This document shows, piece by piece, positions 17,701 to 22,714 of a stretch of 22,714 bases of DNA. The DNA lies in the NCBI GenBank assembly GCA_003557545.1, contig PWOD01000118.1, positions 1 to 22,714 of the forward strand. The letters are read 5' to 3'. Source of the stretch: a bacterium (GTDB taxonomy: Bacteria; T1Sed10-126). The position numbers and the translations under genes are program-made. How positions within the stretch are numbered: position 1 is the stretch's first letter; the number at the start of each line of letters is the position of its first letter. The notes below the pieces were generated by a model. That model searched no databases and was not told the origin of the DNA. It saw only the letters and a list, made by a program, of their open reading frames with translations.

Positions 17701-18779
17701 ATGATTTGATAGTTAACATTGAAGGGGAAGGGTCTGTGCTGGTTGACGGCGATACAGTCTCTCATTCGGCGGCCCCGTTTGAGGACAGTTTTGAACCCGG
17801 GGAAAACATCGAACTGGAGGCTATATCACCTCAGTACTGGAGTTTTTCCGGATGGACTGGAGATCTAACAGGAGCCAGCCCAACCGGTAGTTTGACTATG
17901 GATCAAAACAGGGAGGTTACTGCTCATTTTACTCGCGACACCTACATAATCAGTCTTGATATTGAAGGTGAAGGGGCGGTAAATCTTTTAGGTGAGACCT
18001 ATACCCATCAAAGCGGGACTGTCACCATAGTTGCCGATGCCGGCGATTTTGTTAATTTCCGGGCTACCCCTTCCGACTATTGGATTTTCTCAGAATGGCA
18101 GGATGACATTCAAAGCTTCCAGCCGGAGGAGAGCTTATTTATTGATGGAAACAAATCTGTCACGGCAATCTTTGTGGAAGATTTGCCAACCTATATCTTA
18201 ACCATTGAGGATCCTGATTCCGGGACAATTCTTGTTAATGGTGAACCGGCTGCTGATGGTGAAACCTTTGACTTTGATCCGCTGACAGAAGTCGACCTGG
18301 AGTTGGTAGTTGACCATGGGTATGAATTTGAAGAGTGGCTGGGTGACATTCATCTGTTTATAGGAGATACTTTTTCCAGAACGATGGTAATCAGAATGAC
18401 CGATAATGCAACTATTTCGGCCAAACTTCGGACATCCGGTTCTGCGGTGATTGGTGGCTCCAGTTACAGCGGTGGCTTAAATAGTCTCATGGTTGGACCA
18501 AATCCGTTTAATTCCTCAACCGATGATCTGATCCGCTTTCAATTTGAGGTTACTCAGAGTGAACGATTTTTACTTGAGATATTTACTATTTCTGGAAATC
18601 TGGTTTATCAGCGCCGTTATGGGCCCGGGGATATTCGTAGTTTCAGTGATAAAAACTATCTTGAATGGGATCTATCGAACAATTCTGGACATACGGTATC
18701 CAGTGGCCATTATCTGTATAATTTGCGTGACCTGGACGCGGGCGATCAGCAGAGTGGACGTATCGCGATAATCCGTTAA
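8784..18779 (+). CDS. Giant secreted InlB-B-repeat-like surface protein (complete, 3331 residues)
   Basis: Residues 1 to about 39 form a signal peptide: a Lys at 8 and 18, a hydrophobic core at about 19-34 and a likely cleavage after S-F-A. Residues of about 44-140 look like an invasin/Ig-type domain (V-N-Q-P-S near its start, then R-V-E-I-Q-D-S-S-G-N and V-F-D-D-L-R-I-D). From residue 174 to 3219 there are 38 tandem repeats of about 80 residues of the divergent InlB B-repeat/Flg_new type. Residues 3220-3331 are a FlgD-like C-terminal domain ending G-R-I-A-I-I-R. The protein is extremely acidic, consistent with a high-salt environment. It is a paralogue of the preceding gene, sharing repeat type, last-repeat subtype and C-terminal domain. 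A stalk, adhesin or protective-layer role is inferred; no enzymatic motif is seen. The 10-kb frame has no interruption. Confidence 0.96.
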   Translation: MSQFNVLKLGAYSAFSPKFFLLPLCLFFLLVLFISPSFASTAQQLGVVNQPSTTFVNGVITGENGQPVRVEIQDSSGNRVNNADREVVASIENNAGPGQLSGTRTVTSSGGVAVFDDLRIDRPGEGYTLLFETRKFSGVPLYPVNGDWNSSGSNLEGLDEDISDSFDIIVEPGIYVVTVYDPEGGTIYIDGVAAGHGDTFVYSEGTEILLEAEAEDLWEFDRWGSSVSGTTPTKTLVVDSDKQITANFEQHSYQVNLQIIGDGLVVVDGDTYTESATLVVDLDDNIDLQAVPEQYWNFYGWDGDLDGSQLEESLFVDENKQITAIFVQDNHTLRLDIQGSGTIVFNGGTYNESLTPVELTVEGGEQINLDAIASSGWDFYRWQGDLTSSSTSEQLLIDGDKEITAVFHGDQPKIHLEIIGQGVVNIDGTDYSSSTVIEIPEGETVDLEAIAADYWAFEGWEQDLSGTDQQQILTVDTDKYVTARFVHDTYTLILDIVGEGTVYLDGVAYPEPQLVTVPAGSTLDFEAVADNSWEFIEWQDDLTSSNPEEQLYFNSDKQVTAFFQEVSLDLTVEIVGEGTVFVDGNSYTQSVVIPIDEGEELNFESQPAEYYSFFGWEEDLTGTDFQQTLQADTNLFVRAIFQRDTHILTVDAEGEGKIVVAGDSYWAEDLPETIVVDSGLTLDFEAIAADNWYFANWTGDLTGTTRQRQLLIDSDKSLSAIFDESELTLQLDIIGDGAVHLRGTTYLESVTLPIEEGETLEFTAHPEDYVSFSGWSGDLTGTALDEQLTVTGNQYVAARFIRDTYILTVDIEGRGSVAVDGEVYSQDDLVTQLVVSAGQHLDFQATAASYWSFVEWTGNITGSNPDEQLFIDGDKTVTAHFEHDQYRVAVDVDGLGDLLIDGQLYENQQFDTEFFVNGGDQLDFEALPAIGWSFVRWEDDLSGSSASEELYVDSDKQVVAIFEERNYTLTVNIEGQGTVDLEGTAYPTDSAPLTLTVPAGETLELEAIESAADWSFVGWCCDLSSTEFFETITVDADKEVTANFQAEQYTLTIDFQGAGEIDIDGVLYSHEDGLQEITVSAGDQLDFIAIPATGWEFDEWQDDLTGTLPEESLTIDSNHHVTAVFERETYNLMLDINGQGSVEINGQIYTGPEIISVDYGTELEFIADPDEGWNFSGWEDDLTGHNLEEQLEVVSNHAVTANFQQITEYNLLLDIVGQGSVNLQGDSYTQDDVTETFTFQSGTTIDLSAIAHVDGWSFIEWEGDLLGPQPVQELFMNSDKHTTAVFGQPDYTLIVDMEGDGVVVVDGETYTERTEIPVFDGQQLDFQAVSGEGWFFDRWQGDLIGSDSSQLLPIDGNKEVVAHFDRYNLTLDIVGEGAVVVDGETHSSAFVESVDPGQNIEFVAIPEEGWSFDRWSNDLDGSDPEESLYIDSSKSVQAIFVRDTYSLTIDIEGQGTVTARGDSYRPPDVPKTIVVNAGETVDLEAIADQYWNFDRWTGDLSGSNPARQIVVDSNKSVTAHFRDTFILTVDIVGEGYVVVDGETVSYQDAAVNIPVDGGQTVNLEAIPEEYWEFIQWTGDLSGSNPDGELYIDSDKSVTAHFEEEELTLTIDIVGQGSVVADGETYTFPTVIPVTRGQVVDLGAFPADGWFFDRWEDDLSGSNPDEEILIDESKTVTAVFDRCALVLDIIGEGSVIVAGETYTHNDVPTDVLVSCSDSVCLEAIADTGWHFVEWRRDLQGDNPEESIFIDSSKEVTAVFARDTYTLTIDIEGEGTAVADGESYRPPDVPETIVVEYGQEIDFDAFADSGWFFEGWSGDLTGSNPEQSLIIDSNKHVTAHFVDTFVLEIDIVGEGIVTVGGEIDGDTVTPDNVVWRVYVEPGTTVDLEAIAAEHWHFDRWTGDLWGSNPNREIYMDSNKSVTAHFKEDTFILRVDIIGEGNVVVDGEEYTPDDVVVEIPVVAGQTIDFEAIADEYWYFDRWTGDLGGSDTETSLFIDSDKNVTAVFDQYQLIIDIVGDGNVVVDGETHSQRVQKTVKPGATIELDAFPEEYWQFIQWTGDINSPLPEQDLYIDSDKHLTAHFERDTYTLIVDIVGEGTVDVDTETLGPPDVPREFVVEAGQAIDFEAIADQNWHFEGWTGDLGGDNPEQQLIIDSDKHVTAHFSDSYTLLVDIVGEGTVDVDGVSYGPDDVVVEIPVVGGQLVDLDAIEVDGWYFTGWTGDLSGDENSQQLLIDSNKSVTAHFQDTFILIVDIVGEGYVLADGQLYSDSDVPVQIPVAAGSTVNLDAFPEDLWNFVEWTGDLSGSRPDQQLFFDSDKHVIANFTPDTYTLTIDIVGEGFVNAENTIYDTDDVVVELTVSAGDSFSLDAFPADYYSFVHWSGDLQGPQSAQDLFIDGDKQVTAHFQRDTYILEIDIKGSGMVDADGELYDTGDIIVEKIVDAGQTVDLTAIAAANWRFVNWSGDLTTDNPEEQIYINSDKHVTAHFTDSYILQLDIVGEGMVIVDGETYLPEDVLVEIPVQGGDLLDFEAIAADNWSFVEWSVDLSGSALQEQLLIDSDKKVVANFQRDTYIIELDIEGAGTVELDGTLYTVEDVVVEKTVYAGQTIEFEATADDYWYFVEWSGDLTGTELNESLVVDGNKQVTAHFGRDSYILTIDIEGQGAIDLDQDLYTVDDVLATRTVYSGEIINFEAIADTYWQFSNWSGDLSTTSPQEELLITSDKTVVANFIQDELTVILDIEGRGTVEFDGTVYDQDDVEVEINVLPGETIDLVADPAADWHFIGWTGDLSGDTPVRQLYVDSNKHVTANFGRDSYILEIDIQGQGMVEAGGQLYTVDQVVVEKTVYAGETIALEAIAADYWEFIEWSGDLTGNSVVKQLLIDGNKQVTAHFAAVEYTVLIDIAGEGTIEVDNQSFTHEDVVHQMTVSGGETVLFEAFDDLTWQFTGWSGDLSGSNLQQIVYVDQDKAVTAVFEYILYDLIVNIEGEGSVLVDGDTVSHSAAPFEDSFEPGENIELEAISPQYWSFSGWTGDLTGASPTGSLTMDQNREVTAHFTRDTYIISLDIEGEGAVNLLGETYTHQSGTVTIVADAGDFVNFRATPSDYWIFSEWQDDIQSFQPEESLFIDGNKSVTAIFVEDLPTYILTIEDPDSGTILVNGEPAADGETFDFDPLTEVDLELVVDHGYEFEEWLGDIHLFIGDTFSRTMVIRMTDNATISAKLRTSGSAVIGGSSYSGGLNSLMVGPNPFNSSTDDLIRFQFEVTQSERFLLEIFTISGNLVYQRRYGPGDIRSFSDKNYLEWDLSNNSGHTVSSGHYLYNLRDLDAGDQQSGRIAIIR
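9303..18440 (+). repeat. Tandem array of 38 coding repeats (about 240 bp each)
   Basis: Units average about 80 codons and follow the consensus strand D-T-Y-I-L-T-I-D-I-V-G-E-G, then V-D-G-x-x-Y, V-x-A-G-x-x-V-D-L-E-A-I-A, Y-W-x-F-x-x-W-x-G-D-L-x-G and L-x-I-D-S-D-K-x-V-T-A-H-F. Some units start short by several residues (12882, 13827, 14802). One unit beginning near 14310 has an insertion after the first strand. The first unit (9303) and the last share the distinctive subtype D-P-x-x-G-T-I-x-V/I-D/N-G. All units are in one continuous frame. Confidence 0.92.
12648..15509 (+). repeat. Four-repeat higher-order unit, three tandem copies
   Basis: Three blocks of four repeats can be aligned position by position: 12648-13595 (948 bp), 13596-14558 (963 bp) and 14559-15509 (951 bp). 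The first member of each ends in F-D-R or F-D-Q. The second is a shortened repeat starting 12882, 13827 and 14802. The third carries P-P-D-V-P (repeats starting 13110, 14064 and 15030). The fourth starts after a shortened linker such as H-F-R-D-T-F. The DNA has diverged, so the block duplications are not recent. Confidence 0.75.
18441..18776 (+). other. C-terminal FlgD-like / sorting-type domain of the second giant protein
   Basis: Residues 3220-3331 have a Gly/Ser linker, M-V-G-P-N-P-F-N, R-F-L-L-E-I-F-T-I-S-G, L-E-W-D-L, S-G-H-Y-L-Y-N and the end G-R-I-A-I-I-R. This is the same domain as at 8041-8379, conserved over its full length including the R-Y-G-P segment in the middle. Conservation of the ending in two repeat proteins suggests a shared export or anchoring route, which is inferred. 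Confidence 0.72.
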
Positions 18780-18851
18780 TCTTATAGATTTAACTTTTTA
18801 CCAGCCCTGTTCTATAGCATACCTTTTGAAAATAGCTGTTTAATATCATAG

Positions 18852-18877
18852 AATAAATGAGACCATTTTATTTTTTT
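18852..18877 (+). terminator. AT-rich hairpin followed by T-run, possible terminator
   Basis: aataaatg (18852-18859) pairs with cattttatt (18864-18872) with one bulged base around a 4-nt loop, and a run of T follows to 18877. The stem is almost entirely A-T, so it is a weak terminator candidate. The rest of the 174-bp spacer holds no gene. Confidence 0.3.
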
Positions 18878-18905
18878 AAGCACTGCAGGGGAGTTTATAA
18901 TTGGA

Positions 18906-18934
18906 TTGAGACAGTTATCGATCCTGCATAATAT
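18906..18934 (+). promoter_or_regulatory. Candidate promoter of the protease gene
   Basis: TTGAGA (18906-18911; 5 of 6 to the -35 consensus) is 17 bp from TAATAT (18929-18934; 4 of 6 to the -10 consensus). An overlapping CATAAT (18927-18932) is a better -10 match but at a short 15-bp spacing. The predicted start would leave a leader of only about 14 bases, barely covering the ribosome binding site, so confidence is low. Confidence 0.3.
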
Positions 18935-18942
18935 TTTGATTT

Positions 18943-18947
18943 AGGAG
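18943..18947 (+). promoter_or_regulatory. Strong ribosome binding site (aggag) for the protease gene
   Basis: aggag lies 7 bases before the ATG at 18955, the optimal Shine-Dalgarno spacing, and fixes that start. A basic n-region and a hydrophobic stretch follow directly. Confidence 0.8.
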
Positions 18948-18954
18948 CAAAAAC

Positions 18955-21900
18955 ATGTACAAGCGTTTTACTCTGGTTTTGTTGTTGATTGGCTGTTTAT
19001 TAGCTGGAACATTCATTTCACCAAACTTTGTAGTTGATTCTCACGCGCGGTCTCGCGCGAGGGTTGCTGAACTGCAATCACTTTCAGCCGATTATTCGGC
19101 TCGCTGGCAGCGGGATCGTTCTGAAATTGAGCAGTTTGCTCAGCAGCGGGGGATAGAGATAAGACGTGAGTTCGCGGACGGGCGGGTTGTTGAACTTGTG
19201 CGGATGCGAAATGGTTTTCCTATGTTTTATCAAACACTTAACCGTGATGCGGCTGAGCTGTCGGGGGTTAATGAGCTCTGGCCCGGTGGGGCGACCGACG
19301 TTGATCGAACGGGTAGCCAGCTGGCCACCGGTCATTTGGGAATCTGGGATGGTGGCCGGGTACTTTTAGAACACCAGGAGTTTAACGGTCGTGTTCAGCA
19401 GCGTGATGGTGCAGATATGAATTCGGATCATGCCACTCATGTGGCCGGGACAATGGTCGCCGCGGGAGTCCAGGCGGCGGCCCAGGGGATGAGTTATGAG
19501 GCCAATCTCGACGCCTATGATTGGAATGATGATTATGCTCAAATGGCCAGTGCTGCAGCCGGCGGAATGCAAGTGTCCAATCATTCTTATGGGTATATAA
19601 GAGGCTGGAATTATCATTCATTTGATGGATGGGAATGGCATGGTAATCCCACTGTCAGTCAGCAGGAAGATTATCTTTTTGGGTTTTATTCTGAAGAAAC
19701 TGAGATAGTTGATGAAATCGCCTATGCGGCACCTTATTATTCGATTGTTTGGGCGGCAGGAAATGATCGATTGTTTGGACCTGAGACTCAACCAGTAGAA
19801 CATTGGGTTCAGACTGCTCCTGATACTTGGGAACTAAGTATGGCGGAAAGAGATTGGGATGGTGGCCCTGAAGGTTATACTGCAATTTCAGGTTCTGCTG
19901 TAGCAAAAAATCTGATTGTCGTTGGGGCGGTCGATAAAGCTCGTCAGATGACCGATTTCAGTTCCTGGGGACCGACCGATGATGGACGGATAAAACCGGA
20001 TATTACGGCTGCAGGTCAGGATGTTTATTCGCCCATATCTGACCATACAAGTGCTTATGAGTCCTGGTCTGGTACTTCGATGGCGGCGCCGGTGGTTACG
20101 GGGTCGATCGGGCTGCTTCAGGAGCAGCATCAGGAGTTGTACGGAAGAGCACCGCTTTCCTCGACGGTGCGGGCCCTGTTAATCCATACGGTTGATCAGA
20201 CCGGGGATGAGGGACCTGATTACCGGCATGGCTGGGGGCTGTTGAATGCTGAACGGGCCGCCGGAGTTCTGGAAATGAACGACCAGGTCGGGGGGGATAG
20301 TTTTGTTCGTGAGGTGGCGCTGCAGAATAATCATCAATATAATTACACTGTTGAAACTGATGGGCAGGATCCGCTCAAGCTGACGATCGCCTGGACCGAT
20401 ATTCCGGGAACTCCTGTCTCTCCGCAGCTTAATCCAACCGATTTGATGCTGGTCAATGACCTTGATTTAAGAGTCATCGGTCCTGACCAGACCGTTCATA
20501 AGCCGTACATACTTGATCCTGCTAACCCGTCTCAGCCGGCGACAACCGGCGATAATTATCGTGACAATGTTGAGCAGATCTATATTGCCGATCCTCAGCC
20601 GGGAGAGTATATAGTTTCAATATCACACAAGAATTCCCTGGAAAATGACAGTCAGATATTCTCGCTTGTCTCTTCCCATGAACTGCTAAACAAACAGGTG
20701 GATGGGCCGTCAAATCTGTTGACCAACCAGTTTTTTGAGGAGTGGAACGACGAACCTGTTGGCTGGGACTGGAATGGTGCGGCCGGACGGATTAAACAGC
20801 TTGATTCCGATCCGCTGGTTGGTGAGTATAATGTTGGACTTGTTCCGATCGGTGGGCATAATATTCTCGAACAAATAGTTGATGGCAAGGAGGCTGTGAC
20901 TTATCATGCGGAGCTCTGGGTCCGGGGAACCGACGGTGTGAAAGTTCGGCCCGGAATCCGACGTGATGGCCATAACCATTATGGTGATTATCAGGAGTTA
21001 GAAAACAATCAATGGGTGAAACTAACTCACACCCGCGATAGCCAGGACGGAGAAGATGATGGACTGTTAATTTCAGTTGTAGAAAGTGAGACTGGTGAGC
21101 GCCCGCCGGTTGAGGTGGGGGCGGCCTGGCTGGGGATTCAGCCACCGCCGGATGGCTGGCTGCAGATCGATACTCCGTTAACCGATCCGACCCTGCATCC
21201 CACTGCAACTGAGTTTGATCTGGCTGATCCGTTTGATCTGGAGAGTTTTATTGAGTGGGGAGATGCTTCCGTTGTGGAAGTTGTTACCGGTGAAGGGATA
21301 ACCGGGAGCGATTGGACGGTTGAGGGGGATATGTTAATTATTAAGGCTGATTTTTTAACTGCCTTCCAACCGGCTGAACAGCTCGAATTTACCGTTAGTT
21401 TTGACCAGGGAGAAGATCAGTTATTCACCGTTGAAATTACCGATTCGTCGGCGCCGCCCACGGGGGTCTGGCGTTACATATTCGCTCCGGTCGGCCAGGC
21501 TGATGCCGCACTTTTACTCAGTCCCCAGGGACATGCTGCGGTAATCGACGCCGGTTTTCATCATGATGATAATGCGGGCTACCGGACGGCAATTTTCACC
21601 GATCTTCTCGATCATCATGGGGTTGAGGAGATCGAAACACTGGTTATTACTCACCCACATTATGACCATATTTCAATCATGCCGACTTTACTTGAAAACT
21701 ATCAGGTCAATCAGGTCTGGGATATTGAAAATAATCATACCGCGGTAACATATAACCATATCTTGAATCTGATCGACCAAAAAAATATCGACTATTATCA
21801 GCTTTACCGGGGTGATGTCGGGGAGCTTGTCCCGGGTCTTGAAGTGGATATTATCAATCCCACCGATCCACCGCCTACCGATAATAATGGCTCGGTAAGT

Positions 21901-22714
21901 CTGAATGAAGCTTCACTTAGCTTTCCCATTGAAATAAATGGTGTGACCATACTTACCACCGGAGATGCCTATATTGCGCAGGAGGATGAGTGGGTTAACC
22001 AGGGGCTTATCAGTAATGTTGATATTCTTAAAGTTGGTCATCACGGAAGTCACAGTTCGACCGGGGATCTTCTACTTTCCCACACTTCACCCGATGTTGC
22101 AATAATTCCCGCCCCGGAGGATAGTCCTCACGGGCACCCCCATGGGGTCACTCTTGATCGTCTGGATGCTGCCGGTGTAACCTACTACCAGACTGGACTT
22201 CATGGGTATTTCGATGTCAGCATTGATCTGTCTGATCCACCGGGGACCTACAGTTATCAGACCTATCAGCCCTGGGAATCTTTTCCGGGTGAAGAATCCG
22301 AAAATATTTTGGAAAATCAGTACATGGAAGATTGGATTGATGCATCAACACTTGAACACTGGAATATCGGCACGCAGGCCGGTCGCTCGGCTGCTTCTGA
22401 AGGTCTGGTTGGAGATTATTCTATTCATCACCAATATAGCTTCGCCGGTCCTTATGAAGATGATCAGGAGTTCATCCATTCGCTGGCCGGCGGCCAGAGT
22501 TTAACCTATAAGGGAGAGATCTGGGTTCGTGGCCAGGGTGATGTAAGAATTGGTATTCAACGTCCCGGATACACACAGGCGACCTATGGTGACTGGCATA
22601 CAGTCGATAGTGTGCAATGGGAGAAGTTAACCCATCAGGTAGAAAAAGATGATCGAGAGGGGACGGAAGGGCTGTTCAGGATACAGAATAAAAGAACAGA
22701 TGGGGAGGATAATA
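18955..22714 (+). CDS. Secreted subtilisin-like (S8) protease fused to X2-like and ComEC-type MBL domains, 3' end outside window
   Basis: The frame is open to the window end (1253 visible residues). Residues 1 to about 31 are a signal sequence and about 32-120 a propeptide-like region. The S8 protease domain has Asp132 (I-W-D-G-G), His159 (H-A-T-H-V-A-G-T, with Ala for the usual Gly), oxyanion Asn270 (A-A-G-N-D) and Ser375 (G-T-S-M-A-A-P), so it should be active. Residues of about 460-577 resemble the C-terminal beta domain of KP-43-type subtilases (L-V-N-D-L-D-L, D-N-V-E-Q). A jelly-roll-like module (about 585-728) and an X2-like module (about 748-831) follow. A metallo-beta-lactamase fold domain (about 839-1090) has H-P-H-Y-D-H at 900-905, Asp1004 and V-G-H-H-G-S-H at 1027-1033, closest to the ComEC/Rec2 C-terminal type. 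A second jelly-roll-like module starts near 1117. It probably acts outside the cell; the MBL substrate is unknown. Confidence 0.93.
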   Translation, partial: MYKRFTLVLLLIGCLLAGTFISPNFVVDSHARSRARVAELQSLSADYSARWQRDRSEIEQFAQQRGIEIRREFADGRVVELVRMRNGFPMFYQTLNRDAAELSGVNELWPGGATDVDRTGSQLATGHLGIWDGGRVLLEHQEFNGRVQQRDGADMNSDHATHVAGTMVAAGVQAAAQGMSYEANLDAYDWNDDYAQMASAAAGGMQVSNHSYGYIRGWNYHSFDGWEWHGNPTVSQQEDYLFGFYSEETEIVDEIAYAAPYYSIVWAAGNDRLFGPETQPVEHWVQTAPDTWELSMAERDWDGGPEGYTAISGSAVAKNLIVVGAVDKARQMTDFSSWGPTDDGRIKPDITAAGQDVYSPISDHTSAYESWSGTSMAAPVVTGSIGLLQEQHQELYGRAPLSSTVRALLIHTVDQTGDEGPDYRHGWGLLNAERAAGVLEMNDQVGGDSFVREVALQNNHQYNYTVETDGQDPLKLTIAWTDIPGTPVSPQLNPTDLMLVNDLDLRVIGPDQTVHKPYILDPANPSQPATTGDNYRDNVEQIYIADPQPGEYIVSISHKNSLENDSQIFSLVSSHELLNKQVDGPSNLLTNQFFEEWNDEPVGWDWNGAAGRIKQLDSDPLVGEYNVGLVPIGGHNILEQIVDGKEAVTYHAELWVRGTDGVKVRPGIRRDGHNHYGDYQELENNQWVKLTHTRDSQDGEDDGLLISVVESETGERPPVEVGAAWLGIQPPPDGWLQIDTPLTDPTLHPTATEFDLADPFDLESFIEWGDASVVEVVTGEGITGSDWTVEGDMLIIKADFLTAFQPAEQLEFTVSFDQGEDQLFTVEITDSSAPPTGVWRYIFAPVGQADAALLLSPQGHAAVIDAGFHHDDNAGYRTAIFTDLLDHHGVEEIETLVITHPHYDHISIMPTLLENYQVNQVWDIENNHTAVTYNHILNLIDQKNIDYYQLYRGDVGELVPGLEVDIINPTDPPPTDNNGSVSLNEASLSFPIEINGVTILTTGDAYIAQEDEWVNQGLISNVDILKVGHHGSHSSTGDLLLSHTSPDVAIIPAPEDSPHGHPHGVTLDRLDAAGVTYYQTGLHGYFDVSIDLSDPPGTYSYQTYQPWESFPGEESENILENQYMEDWIDASTLEHWNIGTQAGRSAASEGLVGDYSIHHQYSFAGPYEDDQEFIHSLAGGQSLTYKGEIWVRGQGDVRIGIQRPGYTQATYGDWHTVDSVQWEKLTHQVEKDDREGTEGLFRIQNKRTDGEDN

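Noticed and set aside
17136-17765. 209-residue minus-strand ORF inside the second giant gene
   Set aside because: Antisense shadow of repeats; its sequence simply mirrors the repeat period and no independent gene signal is seen.
9303-18440. CRISPR or non-coding satellite array
   Set aside because: The roughly 240-bp period is codon-phased, conserved at protein level and diverged at DNA level, so it is a protein repeat array.
18780-18954. Small gene or RNA gene between the second and third genes
   Set aside because: The 174-bp spacer has no ORF with a start signal and no tRNA-like or strongly structured RNA. It contains only weak promoter and terminator candidates.
18955-22714. Genomic DNA-uptake protein ComEC as the identity of the third gene
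   Set aside because: Only the MBL domain resembles ComEC. The competence membrane domain is absent and the N terminus is a secreted S8 protease.

Overview
The window is almost entirely coding on the + strand. It holds three consecutive genes for very large secreted proteins: the 3' part of a giant repeat protein (1-8382), a complete giant paralogue of it (8784-18779), and the 5' part of a multidomain subtilisin-like protease (18955 to the window end). I see no RNA genes, mobile elements, CRISPR arrays or convincing minus-strand genes.

Organism: both giant proteins are strikingly acidic. One typical repeat (codons from about 15270 to 15509) has 16 Asp/Glu against a single Lys, as expected of secreted proteins from a halophile. 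Start sites carry purine-rich Shine-Dalgarno sequences and base composition is moderate, somewhat below 50% GC by eye, with an AT-rich spacer. The proteins carry signal peptides, and the two repeat proteins share a C-terminal FlgD-like/sorting-type domain. Together this suggests a halophilic bacterium, possibly an anaerobic Halanaerobiales-type organism or another diderm. No phylogenetic marker is present, so the lineage is inference.

Layout: positions 1-8040 encode 33 visible tandem repeats of about 80 residues, the first cut by the window edge, followed by a 113-residue C-terminal domain. An AT-rich spacer (8383-8783) contains a promoter candidate overlapped by a perfect 11-bp inverted repeat. 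The second giant gene encodes a signal peptide, an Ig-like N-terminal domain, 38 repeats and the same C-terminal domain (3331 residues). A 174-bp spacer leads to the third gene. That gene encodes a signal sequence, a propeptide, an S8 protease domain (Asp132/His159/Asn270/Ser375), a KP-43-like beta domain, a jelly-roll-like module, an X2-like module, a ComEC-type metallo-beta-lactamase (MBL) domain and a second copy of the jelly-roll-like module, which runs off the window.

The repeats match the divergent InlB B-repeat/Flg_new type: a beta strand with the D-I-x-G-x-G pattern, then an A-G-E turn, a W-x-F-x-x-W-x-G-D-L core and a D-x-D-K-x-V-T-A-x-F end. In parts of both genes the repeats form higher-order units, with a three-repeat period in the first gene and a four-repeat period in the second. 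This points to growth by block duplication. The likely overall picture is a surface or extracellular locus of two stalk-like giant adhesins or shield proteins next to a secreted protease/hydrolase. A functional link between them is inferred only from adjacency and co-orientation.
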